Assembly: GCF_000317555.1 (NCBI RefSeq)
Contig: NC_019745.1
Span: 4,712,001-4,776,000, forward strand
Reading direction: 5' to 3'
Length of the DNA stretch: 64,000 bases
Origin: Gloeocapsa sp. PCC 7428
Lineage (GTDB): Bacteria > Cyanobacteriota > Cyanobacteriia > Cyanobacteriales > Chroococcidiopsidaceae
The position numbers and the translations under genes are program-made. Below, one piece after another: positions 8,098 to 16,488 of the stretch (its first letter is position 1; every line of letters begins with the position of its first letter). The notes under the pieces are model-generated. The model did no database searches. It saw only the letters and a program-made list of their open reading frames with translations, and was not told the DNA's origin.

Positions 8098-9206
8098 TAT
8101 GCCTGTACCTCTCGATTAAAGCGCTCAATCCACGCCGATCGCTGCGTATTAATTGTTTTCCAATCTAAAATACTTACCCTTTGCATAAACTCACTTAGCG
8201 TATTTGCTTGTAGCTGTTGGGCAATCTCAGGTGCTAACTGTACATTTCTATTCGCCGGAATATAGAAATATGGACTACTCGAAAGATACGACTGCACTTC
8301 GTCAGAGAGTGCTGTATCAATATACGAAACCGCTACATCTAAACCCGATCGCGGATTGCTAACAACGTTCATGCTGTAACGCGCCCCAACAAGTCCAGAT
8401 TCAGGAACTGTCCACTGAATTGGGATGCCACGAGTTTTTAAATACGCAGCATCGTTATGCCACATTGGAGCGATATCAACTTCTCCTTGTTGAAACAACG
8501 TCAACAATGCACCAGGATTTGCAGCAACACCATTCACATTCGGTAAAATTTCTTTGAGCATAGCAAACGCAGGTTCAATATTTGATTCACCGCCTCCCTG
8601 CGTGCGTGCTAGTTCAACCATAAAGCTGGTTCCGAGTACGCTATTCATACTCACCAAACCAGCACTACCAGCAAGATTGCTATTCGACAAAGCTTCCCAA
8701 GAAGTTGGTGGAGTTTGGATTCTTTCTGTGTTGTAAGCTAGCACAACTCCCTGCGCATAAAAAATGGGCGCAAAACCTTCCGTACTCAGAAGCGAAGGCT
8801 CAATATTTTTGATATTCTCACTCGCATCTGCGGGAAATTTTTGAATCAAACCTTCGCTAATGGCAATATTTGTTTGTCCATCATCCAGCAATACCACATC
8901 AAACGGTGGATTCGTTGCAGATGCTTTGAGACGCGCAACTTGCTCAAAAGCTAATAATGGCACAATACTTGTTTGCGTACCTGTAGCTTCAGTAAACTCA
9001 GGGACTATTTTTTCGCGAGTCAGCGTTTCAGTTGTTCCAGGAAACGCTGCTGTTATAAACTGCCCGCCACCTTGCGGTGATGACGATGTATTTGTGGCTG
9101 TATCAGGAGCCGATGCACAACTTTTAAGCAGCCAACTTGCGCCTGCAAACATAGCAGTGCCAAGGACTGTACGACGTGAAAACTGATGAGCAAACAACTT
9201 TGACAT
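8097..9206 (-). CDS. ABC transporter substrate-binding protein 1 (PotD-like, Tat lipoprotein)
   Basis: A 369-residue family-1 extracellular solute-binding protein of the spermidine/putrescine-like group. The N-terminus has a twin-arginine motif (FSRRTVLG), a hydrophobic stretch and a lipobox Cys in LLKSC at about residue 30, so it is probably exported folded and lipid-anchored. It shares with four paralogues in this island the motif LFQQGEVDIAP and the C-terminal WIERFNREV. It lies between the HIU-hydrolase-like gene (37 bp upstream) and the flavin reductase-like gene (1-bp overlap). The ligand is probably not a polyamine given the catabolic neighbours; a ureide, hydantoin or pyrimidine is my inference. 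Confidence 0.88.
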   Translation of the reverse strand: MSKLFAHQFSRRTVLGTAMFAGASWLLKSCASAPDTATNTSSSPQGGGQFITAAFPGTTETLTREKIVPEFTEATGTQTSIVPLLAFEQVARLKASATNPPFDVVLLDDGQTNIAISEGLIQKFPADASENIKNIEPSLLSTEGFAPIFYAQGVVLAYNTERIQTPPTSWEALSNSNLAGSAGLVSMNSVLGTSFMVELARTQGGGESNIEPAFAMLKEILPNVNGVAANPGALLTLFQQGEVDIAPMWHNDAAYLKTRGIPIQWTVPESGLVGARYSMNVVSNPRSGLDVAVSYIDTALSDEVQSYLSSSPYFYIPANRNVQLAPEIAQQLQANTLSEFMQRVSILDWKTINTQRSAWIERFNREVQA

Positions 9207-9243
9207 ATGTTTAATCTAAATAACCTACAAAAAACGACGTTAA

Positions 9244-9594
9244 CTATCCGCCGCGAAACAGCGAAAAACCCCAAGGTGAAACCTTAAGTGGAAGATGATA
9301 ATGTTGCTCGACATCACTAACGCCAAAGCGAAACGGAACAACATATAAAAAAGGAAATTCTTCAGGTAAAGCGTAACCAAGTTGACAGTAGAACTGACCA
9401 ATATGAAAGACAACTTTGTAGTTACCAAGTTCAACATTCTCACCACGAACCACAGAATGATCCAACAAGCCTTGGTGCGATAACACACCTGCTGCAATCT
9501 TCTCGCCGCCAACTTTAAAAATTTCTACTTTCATTCCAGCAGCAGGTAATCCCCGCGTGACATCAACAACATGAATTGAAATTCCACCAGCCAT
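9244..9594 (-). CDS. 5-hydroxyisourate hydrolase-like (transthyretin-related) protein
   Basis: A 116-residue transthyretin-fold protein matching HIU hydrolase end to end. It keeps the first catalytic His (H8 in ISIHVVD) and the HYH motif (98-100). The canonical Arg of the DGR segment is replaced: the aligned position reads QGLL, with L43. The C-terminal YRGS signature has become FRGG, losing the Ser. True HIU hydrolase turns 5-hydroxyisourate into OHCU in urate degradation, but with two of four catalytic residues changed this copy may act on another cyclic ureide or be non-catalytic. No uricase or OHCU decarboxylase is nearby. It is flanked by transporter genes on the same strand. Confidence 0.82.
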   Translation of the reverse strand: MAGGISIHVVDVTRGLPAAGMKVEIFKVGGEKIAAGVLSHQGLLDHSVVRGENVELGNYKVVFHIGQFYCQLGYALPEEFPFLYVVPFRFGVSDVEQHYHLPLKVSPWGFSLFRGG

Positions 9595-9782
9595 GAGTTC
9601 CGTTTTGCTTTAAGGTTGGTACATAAGGGCAGCAGAGGAGCAGGGGAGCAGGGGAGAATAAATAATGACGAGTTAGACTTACAAGCAACCTTACACAAGA
9701 ACTCTTCTTCCTTGGTGTCCTCTGCGTCTACCCTGCGGGAAAGCTACGCCAATATGGTTCATTTTGCCTAACTTCTGCACAA

Positions 9783-10628
9783 CTAAGACTTAACCAAGAA
9801 CTTAGATAAACCCGAAACACGCTCCATCAACACCATCAACAACGCCGTGATCACAATTAAAATTCCTGAAATTGCTGCGGCGCGGACATCCAAATCATTC
9901 TCAATCATTGACCACATCCGAATTGGTAAAACTTCGGTACGCGCATCAGATAAAAACAACGAAACTGTGATATTGTCAAACGAAGTCAAAAATGACATAA
10001 ATGCGCCTGTAATCACCCCTTGTTTAATCAGTGGTAGCGTGACGTGAAAGAAGGTAAACACAGGACTTGCACCTAGTACAGTTGAAGCTTCGCGCAACGA
10101 TGTTCCCAGTTGAATTAAACTTGCGAGTGTTGTGCGCAGTAAGTAAGGAATACAAATGACAACGTGACTAATCACAAGCGTGATCAAGGAAAGTCTGATT
10201 CCCAGTAAACTGAAATAAGTTAGAATTCCCAAGCCTACGGCAATACCTGGTAACGCCAAAGGAGACATGACTAACGCATCCATTGCGGCTACCCAGCGGG
10301 CGCGACTTCCTGCCATCGCTAAAGAAGCACAAACACCAAGTACGATACAAATTAACGTTGTCCACAACGCTGCTTGAAAACTGGTTATCGCCGCTGACCA
10401 TAGTTCTGGATAGTTGAACAACGCGATATACCACTGCAATGAAAAACCTGTGGGAGGAAATCGCAAAGTTTGTGCTGAACTAAATGAGGCAATTAAGACA
10501 ATTAAAGTTGGCATTGTGAGAACAATGAGACTAAAAATCGCAACGCCCCACATCACCCAATTAAAAGATACGCGGTCTAATTTATCAAACTGACCTGATG
10601 AAGTGCGAACGGTTGTAGTAGTTGACAC
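9783..10628 (-). CDS. ABC transporter permease, PotC-like
   Basis: A 281-residue inner-membrane permease with six predicted hydrophobic segments and the EAA loop SLREASTVLGASPVFTFF (about residues 178-195) that contacts the ATPase. It resembles PotC of polyamine-type importers. It starts 10 bp after the stop of the PotB-like permease, so the two form the transmembrane dimer of the island's importer. The 188-bp gap downstream, before the HIU-hydrolase-like gene, contains GGGGAGCAGGGGAG-type repeat DNA. Confidence 0.92.
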   Translation of the reverse strand: MSTTTTVRTSSGQFDKLDRVSFNWVMWGVAIFSLIVLTMPTLIVLIASFSSAQTLRFPPTGFSLQWYIALFNYPELWSAAITSFQAALWTTLICIVLGVCASLAMAGSRARWVAAMDALVMSPLALPGIAVGLGILTYFSLLGIRLSLITLVISHVVICIPYLLRTTLASLIQLGTSLREASTVLGASPVFTFFHVTLPLIKQGVITGAFMSFLTSFDNITVSLFLSDARTEVLPIRMWSMIENDLDVRAAAISGILIVITALLMVLMERVSGLSKFLVKS

Positions 10629-10638
10629 AGGTTAACTC

Positions 10639-11487
10639 CTAGCGAACGTAATCACGACTTTTCTGACCCAAACTACTGAGTCCAAAGACAACGATTAAAA
10701 CCATGACAAGTAAAATTGCAGAGATGGTTGCCGCAAACGAGCGGTTTAAAAGCACAACACCTTGCTGATAAATCAGCGTCGGCATATACATGATTTGCCC
10801 GCCACCGATAATTGAGGGAGTCACGAAAGAACTGACTGTAATGGCAAACACAAGCAAGCAACCGGAAATGATTCCAGGTAATGTCAGCGGAAAGATAATT
10901 TTCCAAAATGTTCGCCAAGCACCACCGCCTAAACTTGCTGATGCTGCCGCAAGTCGCGGATCGATTTGTGCTAGCGATGCAACGATGGGCAAAATCATTA
11001 AAGGTAGCTGAATTTGCGTCATCGCGATCGCGACTCCTTGATGCGTAAACAGTAACCTAATGGGTTCTTCGATAAACCCCACACCTTGCAGCAGCGAATT
11101 GACGAGTCCTTGTCTTCCTAAAATGACAACCCAGCCGAAAGTCCGTACCACCGAACTTGTAAGCAGCGGTAACAGAATCAAAAATGTCAAAAGTCCCTTC
11201 CACTTTGCGGGTGCATTCGCATAAATATACGCGACAGGATAGCCAAACAATAAGCAACTCAGTGTGACTTGCACTCCTAACCAAAACGTATCGAGTAGAA
11301 CTTTACGATTTACAGCATCTTGGAAGAATTGCCAGTACTGCGCCAAAGTAAAGCTAGGGACATCAGGTGCTGTTTGAAAGCTTGATGCCAGCAAAACAGC
11401 TAAAGGCGCAACGTAGAATAAGTGTAAGAAAATAGCGAGTGGTAGTGCTAGCTGCCATTCTCGCGGGGCAAATAACTTCGCGGTCAT
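10639..11487 (-). CDS. ABC transporter permease, PotB-like
   Basis: A 282-residue inner-membrane permease with a cytoplasmic N-terminus, about six membrane spans and an EAA-type loop (LAAASASLGGGAWRTFWKII, about residues 179-198). It resembles PotB. One base separates it from the upstream binding protein 2, and the PotC-like permease follows after 10 bp, so all three should be cotranscribed. Together with the ATPase at 15013-16158 it is the only permease pair visible for the five binding proteins of this island. Confidence 0.92.
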   Translation of the reverse strand: MTAKLFAPREWQLALPLAIFLHLFYVAPLAVLLASSFQTAPDVPSFTLAQYWQFFQDAVNRKVLLDTFWLGVQVTLSCLLFGYPVAYIYANAPAKWKGLLTFLILLPLLTSSVVRTFGWVVILGRQGLVNSLLQGVGFIEEPIRLLFTHQGVAIAMTQIQLPLMILPIVASLAQIDPRLAAASASLGGGAWRTFWKIIFPLTLPGIISGCLLVFAITVSSFVTPSIIGGGQIMYMPTLIYQQGVVLLNRSFAATISAILLVMVLIVVFGLSSLGQKSRDYVR

Positions 11488-11488
11488 G

Positions 11489-12571
11489 TTAAATTTTTAC
11501 CTCTCGATCAAAACGCTCAATCCAAGCTGAACGATTAGGGTTAATCGCTTGCCAATCTGGAATAAAAACTACTTCATCTAAGCGATCGCTCGGACTTTTC
11601 CCCAGCTTTTGCGCGAGTTCTTCTGGAATCGGCGCGTCTTGGTGCGTGGGAACAAAGTTATAAGGTGGCTGCGCCACCGCACTTTGCACTTCTAACGAAA
11701 GTGCTGTATCAATGTAAGCTGCTGCAAGTTCTGTCGCGCCTGAGTTTTTGACAATTTGCAAGGAGGAACTCGATGAAGCTAGTTCTTCGGTAGGAGCAAC
11801 CCACTCAACACTGGCTCCTTTGCCGCGAATGCCGCTAATATAGTCGAACCAATGCGGCGCGATATCGATTTCACCCTGTTGTAAAAGTGTTGCTAAACTT
11901 CCAGGATTGGGAGCAACCGCAGCCAGATTCGGACGAAGTTGCGCTAACTTGCGAAATGCACCTTCCGCATCATTTTCACTTCCTCCCTCTAACCGCGCCA
12001 GTTCGACAAAAAACGTCGTTCCCAACCCGCTTTCTAACGAAGGAATCCCGACGCGATCGCGATACTCTGAATTCCATAGTTCTAATAGCGATCGCGGTGG
12101 ATTTTTAATTCGTTCGGGATTATAAGCAATTCCCAAAACTTGCGACGCTACCATCGGCGCTAATGCTTGATTGCGATACTGCGGCAAAATATTGGCATAA
12201 TTTTGACTCGTCGCTTGCGGAAATTCTTGCAGAACGCCTTCGGCATTTGCCATAAACATTGGTCCTTCAGGAATTAAAATGACGTCATACGGCGGTTGCT
12301 GACGCGCTGCAATCACTTTGGCAACGGCTTCTAAACCTGGTTCGGAAATCACTCGCACGTTAACGTTATGCGCTTTTGTAAATGAACTTGCAAGTTCGCG
12401 ACGATGCCCTTCTTCCCAGGAACCACCATAGGTTGTCACAATTAATTCGCTTGTACTTGATACCGAATTTGACGCATTTTGACAGCCCTTTAATATCAAA
12501 CTAGAACCAATAAAAAGTCCTGCACCAAGCACAGTGCGGCGAGTCATTTTAGTGGTTAGTACGTGAGACAT
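11489..12571 (-). CDS. ABC transporter substrate-binding protein 2 (PotD-like, Tat lipoprotein)
   Basis: A 360-residue periplasmic binding protein. The twin-arginine signal TRRTVLG, hydrophobic core and lipobox LILKGC (Cys about residue 30) indicate Tat export and lipid anchoring. The internal motif LLQQGEIDIAPHW and the C-terminal WIERFDREV are shared with its four paralogues. It is translated just ahead of the PotB-like permease (1-bp gap), the canonical place for the principal binding protein. The upstream gap of 196 bp holds GNAG hairpins that separate it from binding protein 3. Ligand unknown; divergence among the paralogues suggests different but related ligands. Confidence 0.88.
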   Translation of the reverse strand: MSHVLTTKMTRRTVLGAGLFIGSSLILKGCQNASNSVSSTSELIVTTYGGSWEEGHRRELASSFTKAHNVNVRVISEPGLEAVAKVIAARQQPPYDVILIPEGPMFMANAEGVLQEFPQATSQNYANILPQYRNQALAPMVASQVLGIAYNPERIKNPPRSLLELWNSEYRDRVGIPSLESGLGTTFFVELARLEGGSENDAEGAFRKLAQLRPNLAAVAPNPGSLATLLQQGEIDIAPHWFDYISGIRGKGASVEWVAPTEELASSSSSLQIVKNSGATELAAAYIDTALSLEVQSAVAQPPYNFVPTHQDAPIPEELAQKLGKSPSDRLDEVVFIPDWQAINPNRSAWIERFDREVKI

Positions 12572-12708
12572 GGTGTTTTTAGTAAATAGAAACAGAGAAA
12601 GAAGCAGGGGAGCAGAGGAAGCAGGGGAGATTAGAGTATTTAATTATTGTTGTTAGTATGCATAGACGAACTTTACTTTTATCGGTTTATACAACGCTGA
12701 GTTGGTGA

Positions 12709-12758
12709 GTCCACGTAGGTGGACAGGGTTTTTCAGCCGCGACAGGAGTCGCTAGGCT
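12709..12758. repeat. GNAG hairpin pair between binding-protein genes
   Basis: GTCCAC-GTAG-GTGGAC (12709-12724) followed by a second stem AGCC/GCGAC-AGGA-GTCGC/GGCT (12735-12758). Same architecture as the blocks at 7407, 59325 and 62465. It lies in the gap between binding proteins 3 and 2 on the minus strand and may attenuate or process the operon transcript. Confidence 0.75.
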
Positions 12759-12767
12759 ATCTTCACG

Positions 12768-13868
12768 TCAAACTTGCACTTCGCGATCAAACCGCTCAAT
12801 CCAAGCCGTACGCTGTTTATTAATGGCGTTCCAATCAAGGAGTACCAATTTATCTAAAACTTCTTCTGAGTTATTCCCTAGCTTTTGTGCCAACACACCT
12901 GATAAGACAACATTGCGATTAGAAGGTAAAAAGTAATAAGGCTCCGATGCCATCGCAGTTTGCACGTCAACACTCAGCGCAGTATCAATAAACGCCGCCG
13001 CTAGTTCTGGATCGACACTTGTATTTCTGACGATCTGCTGCGCGGGACGCAAGGCGATTCCGCCTTCTTGAGGCATTACCCAATCAACATTGACACCACG
13101 CGATCGCAGCGCCACAACATTATTCAAATCGTGTGGTGCTAAATCAATTTCCTCTTGCTGAAAAAGTGTCGCTAAAGCTCCTGCATTTGCAGCAATTCCT
13201 GTTAAATTTGGTTTTAAATCTTGAAGTGCGGCAAACGCTGGCTCAATATTTGTTTCATCTCCGCCGCGCATTTTCGCAATTTGTACCATCAAAGAAGTTC
13301 CTTGAGTCGTTTGCATTCCTTGCATCGATACGCGATTGCGATACTTGGAATCCCACAGATCTTCCCAAGACGTCGGCGGCGTTGCCACTGTTTTAGGATT
13401 ATAGGCAATACCCATAACTTGAACGCCTGTTGTTGGTGCCCAACCAGCAGGATTTTGCAACTCTGGTAAGACATCGGCGTAATTTTGAATTAAATTAACA
13501 TCAGGCTTGACAAATAACTGCTCTTGTGGGGCAGCATTAAACGGTCCTTCATCAAGTAAAACAATATCAAACGGCGGATTATTAGGCGATGCAGTGAGTT
13601 GCGCGACTTGCTCTAGCGACACCATTGGCACTAAGCTAACCTCGCCTCCATGCGCTTTGGTGAAAGCCGGAATCAGAACATTGCGATAAAACTGTTCCCA
13701 GCTACCCGCGAAGCACGTAGCAATAATTCTCCCACCTGTATTACTGTCACTCGTTGCCGTTGTTCCACCACAAGCTTTCAGAACGAGACTTGTCCCTGCA
13801 AATAAACTTGTTCCTAGCATGGCTCGACGACTCATGACGAGCATTCGGCGGTTCAGCATAGTTTTCAT
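12768..13868 (-). CDS. ABC transporter substrate-binding protein 3 (PotD-like, Tat lipoprotein)
   Basis: A 366-residue binding protein with an N-terminal SRRAMLG twin-arginine motif and a lipobox LVLKAC (Cys about residue 33). The middle reads LFQQEEIDLAPHDLN and the C-terminus WIERFDREV, both shared with the paralogues. Its start overlaps the end of binding protein 4 by 4 bases, so translation of 4 and 3 is coupled and both products should be made together. This direct tandem of two binding proteins without a permease between them points to duplication and specialisation. Confidence 0.88.
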   Translation of the reverse strand: MKTMLNRRMLVMSRRAMLGTSLFAGTSLVLKACGGTTATSDSNTGGRIIATCFAGSWEQFYRNVLIPAFTKAHGGEVSLVPMVSLEQVAQLTASPNNPPFDIVLLDEGPFNAAPQEQLFVKPDVNLIQNYADVLPELQNPAGWAPTTGVQVMGIAYNPKTVATPPTSWEDLWDSKYRNRVSMQGMQTTQGTSLMVQIAKMRGGDETNIEPAFAALQDLKPNLTGIAANAGALATLFQQEEIDLAPHDLNNVVALRSRGVNVDWVMPQEGGIALRPAQQIVRNTSVDPELAAAFIDTALSVDVQTAMASEPYYFLPSNRNVVLSGVLAQKLGNNSEEVLDKLVLLDWNAINKQRTAWIERFDREVQV

Positions 13869-14953
13869 ACCGTGATTTCTCGGTTAAAACGCTCAATCCA
13901 TTGCGATCGCTGTTGAGAGATCGTTGCCCAATCTTGATAGATAAACTTTTCGTACTCGTCAAAATCGGTAGCAATCTTTTCAGCAAGCACACCCTGAAGT
14001 GGCGCATTTTTGTTGACTGGAGCAACATAGTACGGCGCTTGTGCCATCGCAGTTTGCACTTCGGTACTCAAAGCCGTATCAATATAAGCGGTTGCCAATT
14101 CCACGCTTGATGTGGGATTTTTCACAACGTGCATCGACGCACCAAACGCATAACTTCCTTCGCGAGGAATCACCCATTCCACATCAACGCCTTTATCTTG
14201 CAATACGGCAATGCTGCTAAGATTGTGCGGCGCAATATCAACTTCCCCTTGCTGAAACAGCGTTGATAAAGCACCTGGATTGGCGGCGACGGCGGCTAAA
14301 TTGGGTAACAACTCTTGCACCGCTTGAAAGGCTGGTTCAATATTTGTTTCACTTCCGCCATTCATTTTGGCAATCTCGACCATCCAACCTGTCCCCAGGC
14401 TACTATTCATATTGGGAATTCCAACACGACCTCGATACTGTGACAACCACAAGTCTTTCCACGAAGCTGGTGGAGTTGTAATTTTCTTTGGGTTATAGGC
14501 AATTCCCACAAACTGTAGTCCGACAATTGGTTCCCAGTTGCCAGTATCTGTCCCTTGATAGCGTGGTAGAACGTCTGCAAAGTACTGACTTAAATTTGCA
14601 GGAAACGGTTGTAGAATGTCTTGTTTAGGTGCAGTAATTAACGGATCTGGATCGAGCATTGCGGTATCAAACGGCGGATTTATTGCTGATGCTTGCAAAC
14701 GCGCAACCTGATCGACGGCTAAAAGAGGAACTAACGTCACGTCGGCTCCTCTTGCTTTCTTAAAAGGTGTTACTAAAATACTCCGGTGGGCATCTTCCCA
14801 GTTACCAGGATAAGTTGCGGCGACTAAACTTCCTGCGGGCGATGAATCACTGCTTCCCTGTGATTGAGCGCTACACGAGCCTAATCCTGTCATCGCCATA
14901 CCTGTCATAAAACTTGCGCCTAGAAATGTGCGGCGCTTCATGCGATGATTCAT
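13865..14953 (-). CDS. ABC transporter substrate-binding protein 4 (PotD-like, Tat lipoprotein)
   Basis: A 362-residue binding protein. The signal contains KRRTFLG and a lipobox-like GLGSC (about residues 24-28), and the signal core (MTGMAMTG) differs from the FAGTSLLLK type of paralogues 3 and 5. The shared motifs LFQQGEVDIAPHN and WIERFNREI are present. It is the first binding-protein gene after the ATPase, 59 bp downstream of it, and its stop overlaps the start of binding protein 3. Periplasmic lipid-anchored ligand capture is inferred from family; the ligand is unknown. Confidence 0.88.
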   Translation of the reverse strand: MNHRMKRRTFLGASFMTGMAMTGLGSCSAQSQGSSDSSPAGSLVAATYPGNWEDAHRSILVTPFKKARGADVTLVPLLAVDQVARLQASAINPPFDTAMLDPDPLITAPKQDILQPFPANLSQYFADVLPRYQGTDTGNWEPIVGLQFVGIAYNPKKITTPPASWKDLWLSQYRGRVGIPNMNSSLGTGWMVEIAKMNGGSETNIEPAFQAVQELLPNLAAVAANPGALSTLFQQGEVDIAPHNLSSIAVLQDKGVDVEWVIPREGSYAFGASMHVVKNPTSSVELATAYIDTALSTEVQTAMAQAPYYVAPVNKNAPLQGVLAEKIATDFDEYEKFIYQDWATISQQRSQWIERFNREITV

Positions 14954-15012
14954 ATATTTAATTCGGTTGAATAACCAGGCGATCGTTAGTTACTGAGAAT
15001 ATGTCATTCCGC

Positions 15013-16158
15013 TCAACTTACTGCGGGAAACAATGCACAAGCTTGCGGCGATGCAAGTTCCAGATAAATTTGCTGTCCTTGTTGCAGCGGACGCGATCCT
15101 GGAAGGCGCGGTTGTGTCACCTTAACTTTCGTGTTCGGTGCGATTTGCACTTCGTACGCCATCACAGCCCCTAAAGGTAAACACATTTCTACAATGGTTG
15201 GTAGAGAATGCGTAGTAGGTTGCGTTTGAATCCGCAAGTTTTCCGGTCGAACAGCAAGCAAGACATCGTTATGCGATTGCAATGTATCGTGATTTGCAAC
15301 TCGTAGTTTTCCGCCGCCTGGAACTTCTACTAGGCAATCTAAAGTATCGCGTTCGACAAGTTTACCTGGTAGAAGGTTACACGTACCAACAAAGGTGCTA
15401 ACAAACAGTGTGGCAGGTTGGTCGTAGATTTGACTTGGAGTATCGAATTGATGAATTGTTCCCTGCGACATGACTGCAATGCGATCCGACATACTCATTG
15501 CTTCTTCTTGGTCGTGAGTCACTAGAATCGCTGTAATTCCTTGTTCGCTTAATAGGCGGCGAATTTCAATTTGCATATCGAGGCGCAGATTTTTATCTAA
15601 CGCGCTGAAAGGCTCATCTAAAAGCATGAGTTTCGGTTCTACGGCTAAAGCACGCGCGATCGCAACTCGCTGTTGTTGTCCGCCAGATAATTCACTCGGA
15701 TAACGCTTGGCAAGATGACTTAGTTGCACAAGTTCGAGCATCTCGCCAACTTTATTAGCAACTCTACCACGCGGCACTCGGTTAGCACGCAATCCATACG
15801 CCACGTTGTCCCAAACCGTCATGTGGGGAAACAAGGCGTAGTTTTGAAAGACAATTCCTACACCCCGCTGCTTGGGTGAAAGTGCGCCTACCGATTGACC
15901 ATCGATCAGAATTCTGCCAGAAGTTGGTTTGAGAAAGCCAGAGATAATTCGCAGTAGCGTTGTTTTACCGCAACCACTTGGACCAAGCAGCGAGACAAAT
16001 TCACCTGGTTGAATATTCAGATGAATATCTTGCAGCGCCACCATGTCTCCAAAACGATGCACGATCTCCTCAAGCGCTAAGCTATGACCAGAGTAATCTT
16101 CGCTAGCTCGAACTGGAACAGGGCTGGTAACTAAGTCAATATGCTTCACCGATTCCAT
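15013..16158 (-). CDS. ABC transporter ATP-binding protein, PotA-like
   Basis: A 381-residue importer ATPase. Walker A GPSGCGKTT, the Q-loop VFQNYALFPHMTV, the signature LSGGQQQRVAIARAL, Walker B LMLLDEPFSALD and the switch His in VTHDQEEAMSMSD are all intact (about residues 58-235). A TOBE-type regulatory domain follows (about 280-375). It is the first gene of the minus-strand transport operon and the only ATPase in the island, so it should energise the two PotB/PotC-type permeases. A plausible promoter (TTGCAA, 18-bp spacer, TATAAA on the minus strand) lies just upstream. Confidence 0.93.
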   Translation of the reverse strand: MESVKHIDLVTSPVPVRASEDYSGHSLALEEIVHRFGDMVALQDIHLNIQPGEFVSLLGPSGCGKTTLLRIISGFLKPTSGRILIDGQSVGALSPKQRGVGIVFQNYALFPHMTVWDNVAYGLRANRVPRGRVANKVGEMLELVQLSHLAKRYPSELSGGQQQRVAIARALAVEPKLMLLDEPFSALDKNLRLDMQIEIRRLLSEQGITAILVTHDQEEAMSMSDRIAVMSQGTIHQFDTPSQIYDQPATLFVSTFVGTCNLLPGKLVERDTLDCLVEVPGGGKLRVANHDTLQSHNDVLLAVRPENLRIQTQPTTHSLPTIVEMCLPLGAVMAYEVQIAPNTKVKVTQPRLPGSRPLQQGQQIYLELASPQACALFPAVS

Positions 16159-16178
16159 GTGTTTGTACTTAAGTAGGG

Positions 16179-16208
16179 TTTATATCAGCGTCGCAATATA
16201 ATTTGCAA
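16179..16208 (-). promoter_or_regulatory. Candidate promoter of the PotA-like gene
   Basis: Read on the minus strand: TTGCAA (16203-16208), an 18-base spacer, then TATAAA (16179-16184), ending 20 bases before the ATG at 16158. This leaves a short leader. The match to the -35/-10 consensus is good but rests on sequence alone. Confidence 0.45.
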
Positions 16209-16283
16209 TAATTCGACATCTTACTTTGTGCTGATTTTGTGGACGTTTAAAAGAGATATTAAACTAATGATTGACTAGGATAC

Positions 16284-16291
16284 TGTATACA
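16284..16291. promoter_or_regulatory. TGTATACA palindrome, second candidate GntR operator
   Basis: Same 8-bp palindrome and flanks (ACTGTATACAA) as at 5888-5895. It sits in the 330-bp divergent gap between the ATPase operon and the fifth binding protein, where one bound regulator could control both directions. Confidence 0.5.
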
Positions 16292-16488
16292 AAAAAGCAT
16301 GATGTATCACAGATAACAAAATTTTCAGCGTTATTGAGCGATAAACAAATTGCGTGCAGCGTACAGCAATAACGAAGTGTGAATGTCAACCGTTGCGATC
16401 GCAAATTGACTCTGAACAAATCATTACTAACTTTCCTGCTGCCAAGCTGTATCTTCATGCTTACTTTGAATCGCTCAGCAAACGACTT

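Noticed and set aside
11489-16158. A polyamine (spermidine/putrescine) transporter proper
   Set aside because: Component families match PotABCD, but five binding proteins and the catabolic neighbours point to other ligands; the Pot names are used only as family labels.
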